Positions 10,465-18,587 of a stretch of DNA of 64,000 nt are shown piece by piece; the stretch's first letter is position 1; every line of letters begins with the position of its first letter. The notes below the pieces were generated by a model. That model did no database searches. It worked only from the letters and a program-made list of their open reading frames with translations, and was not told where the DNA came from. The position numbers and the translations under genes were made by a program. Origin of the DNA: Pseudomonadota bacterium (GTDB taxonomy: Bacteria > Pseudomonadota > Alphaproteobacteria > Rhizobiales > Xanthobacteraceae); NCBI GenBank assembly GCA_023422775.1, contig JAFAGM010000084.1, positions 71,286-135,285 on the forward strand, in the 5' to 3' direction.

Positions 10465-10481
10465 CCGCCGGCTGCCGGCGG
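10465..10481 (-). promoter_or_regulatory. Hairpin in the metK leader
   Basis: A perfect 7-bp CCGCCGG/CCGGCGG stem with a 3-base loop sits a few bases 5' of the metK ribosome site. It could affect translation initiation or mark the end of the upstream transcript. It does not match any SAM riboswitch class that I know. Confidence 0.4.
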
Positions 10482-10507
10482 CTGTCTATGTTATGGATCC
10501 TGGAATG

Positions 10508-11860
10508 TCAGTCGCGACGACGCGAAATGACGTAGGATTCGTCGAAAAACCAAAGCCCGTTATGCCTTCGCAGAACCTCTCTGGTGGCATCGAGGGTTCG
10601 GCCGCTTTCTGTCATTTCCGCCAACCGGTCGTCTTCGATCTGGGCGACATACACCGCCGCATTCCACGCTGCAAAGGCCGTCGAGGTTCCGATCGAGCCG
10701 GTGACCTCGTTGGGCAGCGCTTCCATATCATAACGGAAGATGGAACGGTTATCGGCGTAGGCATTAAAATTAAGGTCGCGCCCGGCCGAACCCAGCTCGT
10801 ATTTCACGGCGCGCAATAGCTCATGACGGCTTACAGCGAAAGGATTTTCTCCCGGCCAGACCGACTGGATGATTTCGAGGCCCGGATCGTGCCCGTGGGA
10901 GTGAATTCCAATCAACCGGCCCCCTGCCCGCAAGCTGCGGGCCAGCGGTGCGATAATCCGCTTGGCGCGAAAATTCACAGAGGATTTTGCCCGGTAGGGC
11001 TGCGAAGCGATCACCAGGTCGAAATTGGCCTCAGTCCGGCCCGCCCGGGGGATGATCGAATCAAGCAGAAACCTATGGTCTTCCCGGTACACGACCAGCG
11101 CCACCGGGCGCTCATAGATCGGCATGCCCGATTTGGGGCTGATATTGGCTCGCCAGTTCTGCTCCAGAAACGGGCCGAGTTCGGCGATCTGGGTCTCGAA
11201 TTCGCCCGAAGAGGCCCCCCGCAGGGCGACCTCGTGCCAGATCATGCCGGCGGCCGCGGTGGGCGAGGCCGGCGTCAGCCAGGGCGCCTCGGCGTAGTGC
11301 ATGTTGGTCAGGACGACGACGGTGGCCGGGTGCTCGAACATCCGGTCCGGCACCTTGTCGAGCGTCAGCCGGACATCCTCCAGGCTCAACTCCTTGCCGG
11401 CGATATAGAACGGCATATGGGGAAAACGGCCGTGCATCGAGCGCATCACCCGCGCCAGCACGGTGCCGTCGCCGACACCGGCGTCGAACACCCGCAGCGC
11501 CGGCGGGCGCGGGTGCAGGCTCGACAGTTCCAGCGCCACCCGCTCGGCAATCACCCGCTTCTCGCTGCAGGTATGGACGAACAGCAGGTATTTCTGGCGG
11601 TTCTCGAAGAACCGGAAATTACCGCGGGGATCGCGCTTCTCCGGCGGCACTTCGAGGCCGCGCGGCGGCGGCATCGCGCCGGTGGAGGCGGCGATATAGG
11701 CCTGGATGCGGTCCAGCGTGTCGACGGTGATGCGCTTGCCCTCGCGCAACCGGTACACCAGCTTGCCGTCATTGACGGCCCGGCGACCGAACGTCGTCTC
11801 CGCCATATCGGCCTGACGGCAGAACTCGGAAATCTGGCTGAGAATCTGGTCGTTTTTCAT
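10508..11860 (-). CDS. SAM-dependent methyltransferase-like protein with N-terminal HTH-like region
   Basis: About 450 residues. The first ~80 residues look like a helix-turn-helix segment (FCRQADMAETTFGRRAVNDG followed by REGKRITVDTLDRI). The middle carries a class I methyltransferase motif I (VFDAGVGDGTV, about residues 140-150 from the chosen start). The C-terminal half has further Rossmann-like strands (NFDLVIASQPY, AGGRLIGIHSHG), where SQPY may be an NPPY-like substrate loop, as in N6-adenine or carboxyl methyltransferases. No membrane segment is present. It is adjacent to metK on the same strand (57 bp), which suggests a link to SAM use or SAM-responsive control. An alternative start at 11917 exists, but its GGAG abuts the ATG directly. 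The target is unknown. Confidence 0.65.
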   Translation of the reverse strand: MKNDQILSQISEFCRQADMAETTFGRRAVNDGKLVYRLREGKRITVDTLDRIQAYIAASTGAMPPPRGLEVPPEKRDPRGNFRFFENRQKYLLFVHTCSEKRVIAERVALELSSLHPRPPALRVFDAGVGDGTVLARVMRSMHGRFPHMPFYIAGKELSLEDVRLTLDKVPDRMFEHPATVVVLTNMHYAEAPWLTPASPTAAAGMIWHEVALRGASSGEFETQIAELGPFLEQNWRANISPKSGMPIYERPVALVVYREDHRFLLDSIIPRAGRTEANFDLVIASQPYRAKSSVNFRAKRIIAPLARSLRAGGRLIGIHSHGHDPGLEIIQSVWPGENPFAVSRHELLRAVKYELGSAGRDLNFNAYADNRSIFRYDMEALPNEVTGSIGTSTAFAAWNAAVYVAQIEDDRLAEMTESGRTLDATREVLRRHNGLWFFDESYVISRRRD

Positions 11861-12029
11861 CAGGCCGGAAGCGAAGGGTTTGGGAAATGCCGGTGGGCAG
11901 ACGAGGATGACCGGCATCTCCTACCACGGCCTGCCCAACAAGCAAATGCCCCTGCGGAACCTCCGTGGAACTGCCGACCAGCCGTGAACCCCCGTCCCGC
12001 CGGGGCAACAAAGCGGCGCTTGCGCCACC

Positions 12030-12123
12030 GACGAAGCAATCCGTTCCATCACCGCGCGGAAAAGTGGATTGCTTCCGCCTTCGCTAAAGCTACGGCGGAC
12101 AAGTCGCTTCGCTCGCAACGACG
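12030..12123. repeat. Interspersed repeat with GAAGCAATCC arms
   Basis: It contains ACGAAGCAATCC and the complementary GGATTGCTTC, then CGCTTCGCTCGCAACGACGA, related to the unit at 4266-4366. It lies in the 273-bp gap between the HTH-methyltransferase gene and the MetE-like gene; the rest of that gap shows no gene. Confidence 0.7.
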
Positions 12124-12133
12124 AACGCGAGAC

Positions 12134-13252
12134 CTACTTCCCCCAAACCTCCTCGGCGACTTCCACCGCGAGCCGCAGCTTGGCCCACTGTTCCTCCTCG
12201 GACAGGATGTTGCCTTCCTCGGTCGAAGCAAACCCGCACTGCGGCGAGACCGCGAGTTGGTCGAGAGGCGCGAACTTCGCCGCCTCCTCGAGGCGGCGCT
12301 TGATGTCGTCCTTCTTCTCGAGCTCGCCGAACTTCGAGGTGATGACGCCGACCACCACGACCTTGTCGCCCTTCGGCAGGTACCGCAGCGGCTCGAAGCC
12401 GCCGGCGCGATCGGAATCATATTCGAGGAAGTAGCCATCATAGTTGGTGCCGGCCAGCATGGTCTCGGCCACCGGCTCGTAACCGCCGGACGAAATCCAG
12501 GTCGAGCGGAAATTGCCGCGGCAGACATGCGTGGTGACCACCATGTCGGCCGGACGTTCCGCCAGCGCGTAGTTGATGATGCGCGCGTAGATCTGCTGCA
12601 GGCCGTCGGGATTGTCACCGCGCTCGCGCGACTTCTGCAACTCCTCCTGCGAGCACAGATAGGCCCACACGGTGTCGTCGAACTGCAGGTAGCGGCAGCC
12701 GGCGTCATAGAACGCCTTCACCGCCTTGCGATACGTCTTGCCGAGATCGGCATAGAATTCCTCGAGATCCGGATAGACCTCCTTCGAGATCGCCTTGCGG
12801 CCGCCGCGGAAATGCAGCACGGCGGGCGACGGGATGGTCATCTTGGCCGTGACGTGCGCCGTGTCGGCATGCTTCTTCAGGAAGCGGAAATGATCCAGCA
12901 TCGGATGGTTGTCCGGAAAGTCGAGCTTGCCGATCACGCGGACGGCGTCGTGCCTCGTCTCCACGCCGGCGAACTGGATGCCGGCGTCGGGGTGGAACAG
13001 CTCGCAGCCGGTGAGCTTGGCGAGAAAGTCGAAATGCCACCACGAGCGGCGGAATTCGCCGTCGGTCGCGAGCTTCAAACCGGTCGAAGCCTGCTTGTGC
13101 ACGACCTTCTCGATCTCCATGTCCTCGGCCTTGCGCAGGTCGTCGGCCGTGATCTCGCCCTTCTCCAGCCTGGCGCGCGCTTCCTTGATGCGCGGTGGCC
13201 GCAACAGGCTGCCGACCTCGTCGGCGCGGAACGGGGCTTTGGTTCTCTGCAT
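12134..13252 (-). CDS. MetE-like cobalamin-independent methionine synthase family protein
   Basis: A 372-residue protein corresponding only to the C-terminal catalytic barrel of MetE (the full enzyme is about 750 residues). Zinc-ligand candidates are visible: THVCRGN supplies a His-x-Cys pair and SPQCGF near the C-terminus supplies the second Cys. The N-terminus (FRADEVGSLLRP) and TDGEFRR are typical of this short family, which may use a methyl donor other than methyl-THF-triglutamate or act on other thiols. The start at 13252 has GGGAG at good spacing; a Met five residues upstream is less likely. It ends the minus-strand Liv operon, 35 bp after livF, and lies near ahcY and metK. Confidence 0.85.
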   Translation of the reverse strand: MQRTKAPFRADEVGSLLRPPRIKEARARLEKGEITADDLRKAEDMEIEKVVHKQASTGLKLATDGEFRRSWWHFDFLAKLTGCELFHPDAGIQFAGVETRHDAVRVIGKLDFPDNHPMLDHFRFLKKHADTAHVTAKMTIPSPAVLHFRGGRKAISKEVYPDLEEFYADLGKTYRKAVKAFYDAGCRYLQFDDTVWAYLCSQEELQKSRERGDNPDGLQQIYARIINYALAERPADMVVTTHVCRGNFRSTWISSGGYEPVAETMLAGTNYDGYFLEYDSDRAGGFEPLRYLPKGDKVVVVGVITSKFGELEKKDDIKRRLEEAAKFAPLDQLAVSPQCGFASTEEGNILSEEEQWAKLRLAVEVAEEVWGK

Positions 13253-13287
13253 GGTCTCAACTCCCATAATCCTGGTGCGCGGGAATC

Positions 13288-14004
13288 CTAGTGCGCGGCG
13301 GCGCCGGATACGCCGAGATAGCGTTCGAGCACCGCGGGATCGGCCTTCAGCGCGCCACTGGCCGCGTCGTGCACGATCGTGCCGCGTTCCAATATCACAA
13401 CACGATCCGCGAGCCCCAGAATCTTTTGGGCATTCTGCTCGACGATGATCGAGCAGATGCCACCGGAGCGGGTAATCGCGCCCAGCGCCCTTAACAGTTC
13501 CTCAACGATAATCGGCGCCAGCCCCTCCGTCGGCTCGTCGAGCAGCAGAACCCTGGGATTGAGGGTGAGCGCGCGGCCGATCGCCAGCATCTGCTGCTCG
13601 CCGCCGGAGAGCTGGTTGCCGAAATTGCTGCGGCGCTCCTTCAGCCGCGGAAACATCTGGTAGACCTTATCGACGGTCCAGTGGCCGGGCTGGGCCACCG
13701 CCGTCATATTTTCCTCCACCGTCAGGGAACGGAAGATATTGCGCTCCTGCGGCACCCAGCCGATCCCCGCCCGCGCCCGCTGGTCCGGGCGCATCGCCGT
13801 GATATCCCGTCCACCGATCGCGATCGATCCGCCGAAACGGCGGGTGATGCCGACGATGGAATTGATCAGCGTCGTCTTGCCGGTGCCGTTGCGCCCGAGC
13901 AGCGCCAGCACCTGCCCCTCGCCGAGCGTCAGCGACATCGAAGGCAGTACAACCGCTTCGCCATAGCCGGCGCGCAATCTGTCGATGGCAAGAAGGTCAG
14001 GCAT
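13288..14004 (-). CDS. livF: Liv-type ABC transporter ATPase (LivF family)
   Basis: A 238-residue ABC ATPase of the branched-chain amino acid/amide uptake family. Walker A is GRNGTGKTT, the signature is LSGGEQQ, and Walker B ends LLLDEPTEGL; a His-switch region is replaced by EQNAQK as usual in LivF. It forms a heterodimer with the LivG-type ATPase on the cytosolic face. The start at 14004 overlaps the end of the upstream ATPase gene by 8 bp, showing translational coupling. Confidence 0.93.
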   Translation of the reverse strand: MPDLLAIDRLRAGYGEAVVLPSMSLTLGEGQVLALLGRNGTGKTTLINSIVGITRRFGGSIAIGGRDITAMRPDQRARAGIGWVPQERNIFRSLTVEENMTAVAQPGHWTVDKVYQMFPRLKERRSNFGNQLSGGEQQMLAIGRALTLNPRVLLLDEPTEGLAPIIVEELLRALGAITRSGGICSIIVEQNAQKILGLADRVVILERGTIVHDAASGALKADPAVLERYLGVSGAAAH

Positions 14005-14749
14005 GGGTGGCCTCGCCGAGATAGACCGCCTTGACCTGCGGATCCCGCGCGACCTCGCCGGGCGGCCCCTCCACCAGCATCGCGCCGTTGACGAGAACGG
14101 AAATGCGGTCGGCAAAGGAGAACACCAGGTCCATGTCGTGCTCGATCAGCAGCACCGTGACGTCGCGCGGCAGCGCCGCGACCGCCGCCAGAATGTCGTG
14201 ACGCTCGCTCTCGGGCACGCCGGCAGCGGGCTCGTCGAGCAGCAGCACGCGGGGCTTCGTCGCAATCGCCACCGCGATCTCGAGCAGACGCTGCTTGCCG
14301 TAGGGCAGCGTCGCGGTGCGTTCGTTCATTACGTCGAGCAGATGAAAGCGCGCCAGCGTCTCCGCGATCTCCTGGTTGACGTCGTCGCGCGTGCCCATCC
14401 GCCGCCACCAGTCGCCGCCGCGGCCAAGCCGTTCGGAGACCGCAAGGCCTACGGTTTCGAGCGGGGTCAAATCCGGATAGAGCTGATTGATCTGGAACGT
14501 GCGCGACAGCCCGCGCAGCACCCGTGTGTGCACGGGAAGGTCGGTGATGTCGCTGCCTTCGAGAACGATCCGTCCTGCATTGGGCTTGAGCACGCCGGTC
14601 AAGAGGTTGATGACCGTGGTCTTGCCGGCGCCGTTCGGTCCGATCAAGGCGTGGCGGGCGCCCTGCTCCACCTTCAGCGACAGGTCGCGGGTGACGCGAA
14701 GACCGCCGAAGGATTTTTCCAGACCCTTTGTTTCCAACGCAATCGTCAT
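13997..14749 (-). CDS. livG: Liv-type ABC transporter ATPase (LivG family)
   Basis: A 250-residue ATPase with Walker A GPNGAGKTT, a LivG-style signature LPYGKQR in place of LSGGQ, Walker B LLLDEPAAGV and switch His in IEHDMD. The start ATG overlaps the stop of the preceding permease gene by 4 bp (ATGA). It is the partner of the LivF-type protein in the same importer. Confidence 0.94.
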   Translation of the reverse strand: MTIALETKGLEKSFGGLRVTRDLSLKVEQGARHALIGPNGAGKTTVINLLTGVLKPNAGRIVLEGSDITDLPVHTRVLRGLSRTFQINQLYPDLTPLETVGLAVSERLGRGGDWWRRMGTRDDVNQEIAETLARFHLLDVMNERTATLPYGKQRLLEIAVAIATKPRVLLLDEPAAGVPESERHDILAAVAALPRDVTVLLIEHDMDLVFSFADRISVLVNGAMLVEGPPGEVARDPQVKAVYLGEATHA

Positions 14750-15777
14750 GGCGCGTCGCTTTCGGGAACGGCGACGCCTGCCTTGCGGCCGAAAACCTGG
14801 CGGATGACGAGGTTCGGCCCCCATAGCACCCAGCGATGGATGCGCTCGCGGCCGACCAGCACCATCACGACCAGCACCAGCCCGATCCAGAACATCCAGT
14901 ATTGCGGCGTGATGGTCTGAAACAGTTCCTGCAGCATCTTGAAGACAACCGCGCCGATCAGCCCACCATAGAGATAGCCGGTGCCGCCGATCACGAGCAC
15001 AAGCATCAGATCGGCTGAGCGCTCGAACGAGAACACGTCGAGGGAAGCCAGCGCCGTGGTCTGGGTGAACAGCGCGCCGGCGATACCGGCGTAGAACGCT
15101 GCGACCGTATAGATCGCGATCAGGCGGCGGTTGACGGGCACGCCGATGGCGGCCGCCCGTAGGGGGTTGTTCCTGATCGCGCGCAGCGACAGGCCGAACG
15201 GCGAATTCACGATCCGCCGCGCCAGCAGAAACAGCAGGAACAGCACGATCAACGAGTAGAAGAAGCCGGTCTTGCCGAACATGTCGAACGCAAACAGACC
15301 GAGGATCGGCGCCATCTCGATGCCCTGCAGCCCGTCGGTGCCGCCGGTGATGTTGGAGAAACGCTCCGCCAGCGCCTCCAGCAAGAGTGCGATGCCGAGC
15401 GTCACCATCAACCGCGTCAGGTCGACGCCGCGAATGACGAGGAAACTGGTCAGAAAGCCGAGCACCATGGCGGCGAGCCCCGCGACGACAAGCGCGATGA
15501 CAGGCTCGGTGATGATGCCGTGCAGCGCCAGCAGCCCGGCCGAATAGGCGCCGACGCCGAAGAAGGCGGCATGTCCCAGCGAGACGATGCCGGCATAGCC
15601 CAGGATCAGGTCGAGCGACAGCGTGAACAGCGCCAGCCGCAGGATGTCGGTCATGATCAGATAGCGCGATGGAAACAGGAACGCGCAGGAAACTGCGAGA
15701 ACCCAGAACGCGATTTCAGCCGGACGCCAGCGGGCGCGGGCGATGGCATAGGTTGAAACGTCGGAGACGGCGGTCAT
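14746..15777 (-). CDS. livM: Liv-type ABC transporter permease (LivM family)
   Basis: A 343-residue polytopic inner-membrane permease. The LivM hallmark GYAGIVSLGHAAFFGVGAY occurs after the first membrane spans, and the ATPase-coupling region ALRAIRNNPLRAAAIG lies in the C-terminal half. It starts 7 bp after the LivH-type gene and overlaps the ATPase gene by 4 bp. Confidence 0.94.
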   Translation of the reverse strand: MTAVSDVSTYAIARARWRPAEIAFWVLAVSCAFLFPSRYLIMTDILRLALFTLSLDLILGYAGIVSLGHAAFFGVGAYSAGLLALHGIITEPVIALVVAGLAAMVLGFLTSFLVIRGVDLTRLMVTLGIALLLEALAERFSNITGGTDGLQGIEMAPILGLFAFDMFGKTGFFYSLIVLFLLFLLARRIVNSPFGLSLRAIRNNPLRAAAIGVPVNRRLIAIYTVAAFYAGIAGALFTQTTALASLDVFSFERSADLMLVLVIGGTGYLYGGLIGAVVFKMLQELFQTITPQYWMFWIGLVLVVMVLVGRERIHRWVLWGPNLVIRQVFGRKAGVAVPESDAP

Positions 15778-15784
15778 CGCTGGC

Positions 15785-16654
15785 TCACCGCGCGGCAGTG
15801 CGCCCGAACAGGCCGTTCGGGCGCCAGATCAGGATTGCGATCATGATGGTGTAGATGACGAACGGCCCCATCTTCGGCACGTAATATTTGCCGGCGACGT
15901 CGCCGATGCCGAGCAGGAGCGATGCGAGAAACGGCCCGGTGATGCTGGAGGAGCCGCCGACGGTGACCACGATCAAAAAGTAGATCATGAACTTCAGCGG
16001 AAAATATGGATCGAGTCCGAGGATCTCCGCGCTGAGCGCGCCGCCGAGCCCGGCAAGGCCGCAGCCGAAGGCAAAAGTGAAGGCAAACACCTGCGGCACG
16101 TTGATACCGAGGCCGCTGGCGGCACGGGGATCATCGACCGCTGCGCGCAGGCGGCTGCCAAACCGGGTTTTCGCCAGGATCAGTTGCAGCGCCACGGTGA
16201 GCAGGCCACAGATCACGATGATCATCAGCCGATAGCGGCCGATGCCGACGCCGAAGAAATCGAATTGCCCCTCGAGCGCCGCCGGCAGCTTGATGAAGAT
16301 GCGCGACGATCCCATGATGTAGTCGACCGCCGCCACCGACATGAATGTCAGCCCAATCGTGAACAGCACCTGGTCGAGATGGCTGCGGGTGTAGAGATGG
16401 CGGTAGAGCGTGCGCTCCAGGGCCACTCCGATCACGGCGCTGACGACAAAGGCCAGCGGCAGCGCCGAGAAGAACGGCCAGCCTTGATTGTTGACCAGCA
16501 CCGCGCAGATGTAGCCACCGGTCATGGCAAACGCGCCGTGGGCGAGATTGACGAAATTCATCAGCCCCAACGTCACCGCCAGCCCGCAAGCGAGCACGAA
16601 CAGCAGCATGCCGTAGGCGACACCGTCGAACAGGATGGTGAAGAGCGTGGTCAT
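15785..16654 (-). CDS. livH: Liv-type ABC transporter permease (LivH family)
   Basis: A 289-residue permease with about eight membrane spans. Family motifs are GVAYGMLLFVLACGLAVTLG at the N-terminus, NLAHGAFAMTGGY after it, and the cytosolic coupling loop RAAVDDPRAASGLGIN. It pairs with the LivM-type subunit to form the channel. No strong ribosome site precedes its ATG, and a palindromic repeat separates it from the binding-protein gene; such repeats often lower expression of downstream permeases relative to the binding protein. Confidence 0.94.
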   Translation of the reverse strand: MTTLFTILFDGVAYGMLLFVLACGLAVTLGLMNFVNLAHGAFAMTGGYICAVLVNNQGWPFFSALPLAFVVSAVIGVALERTLYRHLYTRSHLDQVLFTIGLTFMSVAAVDYIMGSSRIFIKLPAALEGQFDFFGVGIGRYRLMIIVICGLLTVALQLILAKTRFGSRLRAAVDDPRAASGLGINVPQVFAFTFAFGCGLAGLGGALSAEILGLDPYFPLKFMIYFLIVVTVGGSSSITGPFLASLLLGIGDVAGKYYVPKMGPFVIYTIMIAILIWRPNGLFGRTAAR

Positions 16655-16683
16655 GGAATGGAGACCGAAAGATTCTCAGAGGC

Positions 16684-16766
16684 CGTCATTCCGGGGCAGC
16701 GTGATAGCGCTGAACCCGGAATTTCGAGATTCCGGGTCCGATGCTTCGCATCGCCCCGGAATGACG
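16684..16766. repeat. Palindromic repeat of the CGTCATTCCGGG type
   Basis: Arms at 16684-16696 and ending at 16766 are complementary and match those of 9148-9244. An inner dyad (AACCCGGAATTTCGAGATTCCGGGTC) is also present. It is placed between the binding-protein and permease genes of one operon. Confidence 0.8.
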
Positions 16767-16778
16767 CCGAAGACGGCG

Positions 16779-17951
16779 TCACTTCTTCGTCTTGCCGGAA
16801 TCCTTCACCGCCTCGAAGGTCGCGAACTCGACGTTGTAGAGTTCGCCGTCGACCTTCTCGACCTTGCGGATGTAGATGTTCTGCACGATGTCGCGGGTTT
16901 CCGGATCGATCGAGATCGGGCCACGCGGGCTTTCCCACTTCATGCCCTTCATCGCCCCGATCAGCGCATCGCCGTCGGTCTTGCCGCCGGTCTTCTTCAG
17001 CGCCTCGTAGATCAGGCGGATGCCGTCATAGCCGCCGACCGCCATGAAGCCCGGACGCTGGCCGAACGCCTTCTTGTAAGCTGCCACGAAATCCTTGTTG
17101 GCGGCCGAGGGATGGGCAGCGGAATACAGATGCGCCGTCACGGTGCCGAGCGCCGCATCGCCCATGCCGTTGAGCAGATCGTCGTCCATCACGTCGCCGG
17201 GGCCGATCACCCTGATGCCCGCCTTGTCGAGCCCGCGCTCGGCATACTGCTTCATGAAATTGCCACCCTGCCCGGCCGGCACGAACACAAACACCGCGTC
17301 CGGCTTGGCGTCCTTCATGCGCTGCAGAAACGGTGCGAAATCAGGGTTTTGCAGCGGCACCTTCACCTCTTCGACGATCTCGCCGCCGCCGGCGGTAAAG
17401 TTCTGCTTGAAGAAGTTGAGCGCGTCGTTGCCGGGCGCATAGTCGGAAGTAAGGGTTGCGACCTTCTTGATGCCGTTCTTGGCCGCCCAGTCACCGATGA
17501 TGGTGGACGACTGCGCCAGCGTGAACGAAGTGCGCACGATATAGGGCGAGCGCTCGGTGATGATCGAGGTGCCCGCCGCCATCACGATTTCGGGGATCTT
17601 GGCCTGCGTTGCCAAGGGCGCCGCGGCAAGCGCCGCCGGGGTCACGCCGAAGCCCGCGATGAAATTGACCTTGTCGTTGACGATCAGTTCCTGCGCCAGG
17701 CGCTTGGTATTGTCGGGAACCGCCGCATCGTCCTTCAGGATGACTTCGATCTTCTTGCCGGCGACGGTATCGCCGTTCTGCTGCATGTAGAGCTTGACCG
17801 CATTGTCGATCTGCTTGCCCGTCGAGGCCTGACCGCCGGTCATCGGCAGAATGAGACCGATCTTGACGGTTTCCTGGGCGTGAGCCGGCGCGGTGGCCAG
17901 CATCCCGGCGACGGCGGCTGCCGCCAGCAGCATTTGACTGCGAATAGACAT
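16779..17951 (-). CDS. Liv-type ABC transporter periplasmic binding protein
   Basis: A 390-residue periplasmic binding protein of the leucine/amide-binding family (type I). A Sec signal peptide is clear: MSIRSQ, a hydrophobic core, then a cleavage site after AHA. The mature protein starts QETVKIG and shows LPMTGGQASTGKQ, the usual ligand-site region. It is the first gene of the minus-strand transporter operon, with a very strong ribosome site (GGGGAGGAAC). The ligand could be a branched amino acid, an amide or an aromatic acid; sequence alone does not decide. Confidence 0.93.
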   Translation of the reverse strand: MSIRSQMLLAAAAVAGMLATAPAHAQETVKIGLILPMTGGQASTGKQIDNAVKLYMQQNGDTVAGKKIEVILKDDAAVPDNTKRLAQELIVNDKVNFIAGFGVTPAALAAAPLATQAKIPEIVMAAGTSIITERSPYIVRTSFTLAQSSTIIGDWAAKNGIKKVATLTSDYAPGNDALNFFKQNFTAGGGEIVEEVKVPLQNPDFAPFLQRMKDAKPDAVFVFVPAGQGGNFMKQYAERGLDKAGIRVIGPGDVMDDDLLNGMGDAALGTVTAHLYSAAHPSAANKDFVAAYKKAFGQRPGFMAVGGYDGIRLIYEALKKTGGKTDGDALIGAMKGMKWESPRGPISIDPETRDIVQNIYIRKVEKVDGELYNVEFATFEAVKDSGKTKK

Positions 17952-18273
17952 GAACGTTGTTCCTCCCCTGATCGGTCTTGTGGCTCGAACCGAGTCCCCC
18001 GGTCCCTGCGGTACCATAACCCAGATTATTCCGCCGCGCGGCGCGGCAACTTGGCGTTCCCCGGCGCGAAATTGTCAATCGGACGATGGTTCTGTCCCGG
18101 CGAGATGCTTCGCCAGGCAAGGCTCCATATGGTATCATGGTACAGATTACGACGGCGAATATCCATATTTGTACGTTTGTACAAATAAAATGACACTGTC
18201 AACAAAGAGACGACGACCGGCGTCTGCCCCAAATCCATCATCCTGAAAGGTTTAAGGTTGTAGCCTGCTACCG
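17952..18273. promoter_or_regulatory. Divergent leader/promoter region of the Liv operon and a lipoprotein gene
   Basis: A 322-bp gene-free stretch between the minus-strand binding-protein gene and the plus-strand lipoprotein gene. The section 18130-18190 is notably AT-richer than the surroundings and holds a perfect dyad (listed separately) plus tandem ATGGTA-like words. It is the likely promoter region for the transporter operon; no coding frame in it is convincing. Confidence 0.55.
18167..18186. promoter_or_regulatory. Operator-like perfect inverted repeat
   Basis: ATTTGTAC (18167-18174) and GTACAAAT (18179-18186) are perfect reverse complements around a 4-base spacer, an overall span of 20 bp. 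This is the size and symmetry of a TetR- or GntR-type operator. It lies 216 bp upstream of the binding-protein start, inside the AT-rich part of the leader. No regulator gene is adjacent. Confidence 0.5.
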
Positions 18274-18549
18274 ATGCGGACCAGCGCTCGCCACATTGCC
18301 ACCCTCCTCTCCGTTGCCCTCGCGGGCTGCGGTGTGAGCGCTTGCGGAACGATCAACGAGAAACTGTCCGCCGGGATCAGCGATTCCATTCCGGCGGCAA
18401 TTGGCGGCCTTCCTGCGGATGCGCCGCCGCGCCCCGGCACTGCAAAGTACGACGAGTACATGAGGGAACGCGAAAGAAAGCGCCTGCTGCCTGCCTCCGA
18501 ACGTGGCGAGGAAGCCGAGCCCGCGCCGGCCGCCCAGGGCACTCGCTAG
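18274..18549 (+). CDS. Small predicted lipoprotein
   Basis: A 91-residue protein. The N-terminus is a type II signal with lipobox LAGC (Cys19), so the mature form would be lipid-anchored, probably to the outer membrane. The mature part has a short Gly/Ala/Pro section and then a charged helix (YDEYMRERERKR). No domain is recognised. It runs alone on the plus strand, convergent with purU, and no strong ribosome site is seen. Confidence 0.65.
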   Translation: MRTSARHIATLLSVALAGCGVSACGTINEKLSAGISDSIPAAIGGLPADAPPRPGTAKYDEYMRERERKRLLPASERGEEAEPAPAAQGTR

Positions 18550-18587
18550 CTAGCACCCGATCTGGGACGCTCGTGACGCGTTCCGCG

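Noticed and set aside
9125..10507. SAM or SAH riboswitch upstream of ahcY or metK
   Set aside because: The leaders contain only a palindromic repeat and a simple 7-bp hairpin; I could not find a conserved riboswitch core.
6461..10819. A 1452-codon open frame on the plus strand
   Set aside because: It is antisense to the monooxygenase-side membrane gene, ahcY and metK, and is a by-product of high-GC codon use; the translated product is low-complexity His/Arg/Asp-rich.
7694..13252. A complete methionine synthase in the methyl-cycle group
   Set aside because: The MetE-like protein has only the C-terminal barrel length; calling it metE would overstate the evidence.
10823..13291. An 822-codon plus-strand open frame
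   Set aside because: Antisense to the HTH-methyltransferase and MetE-like genes and crosses a repeat.
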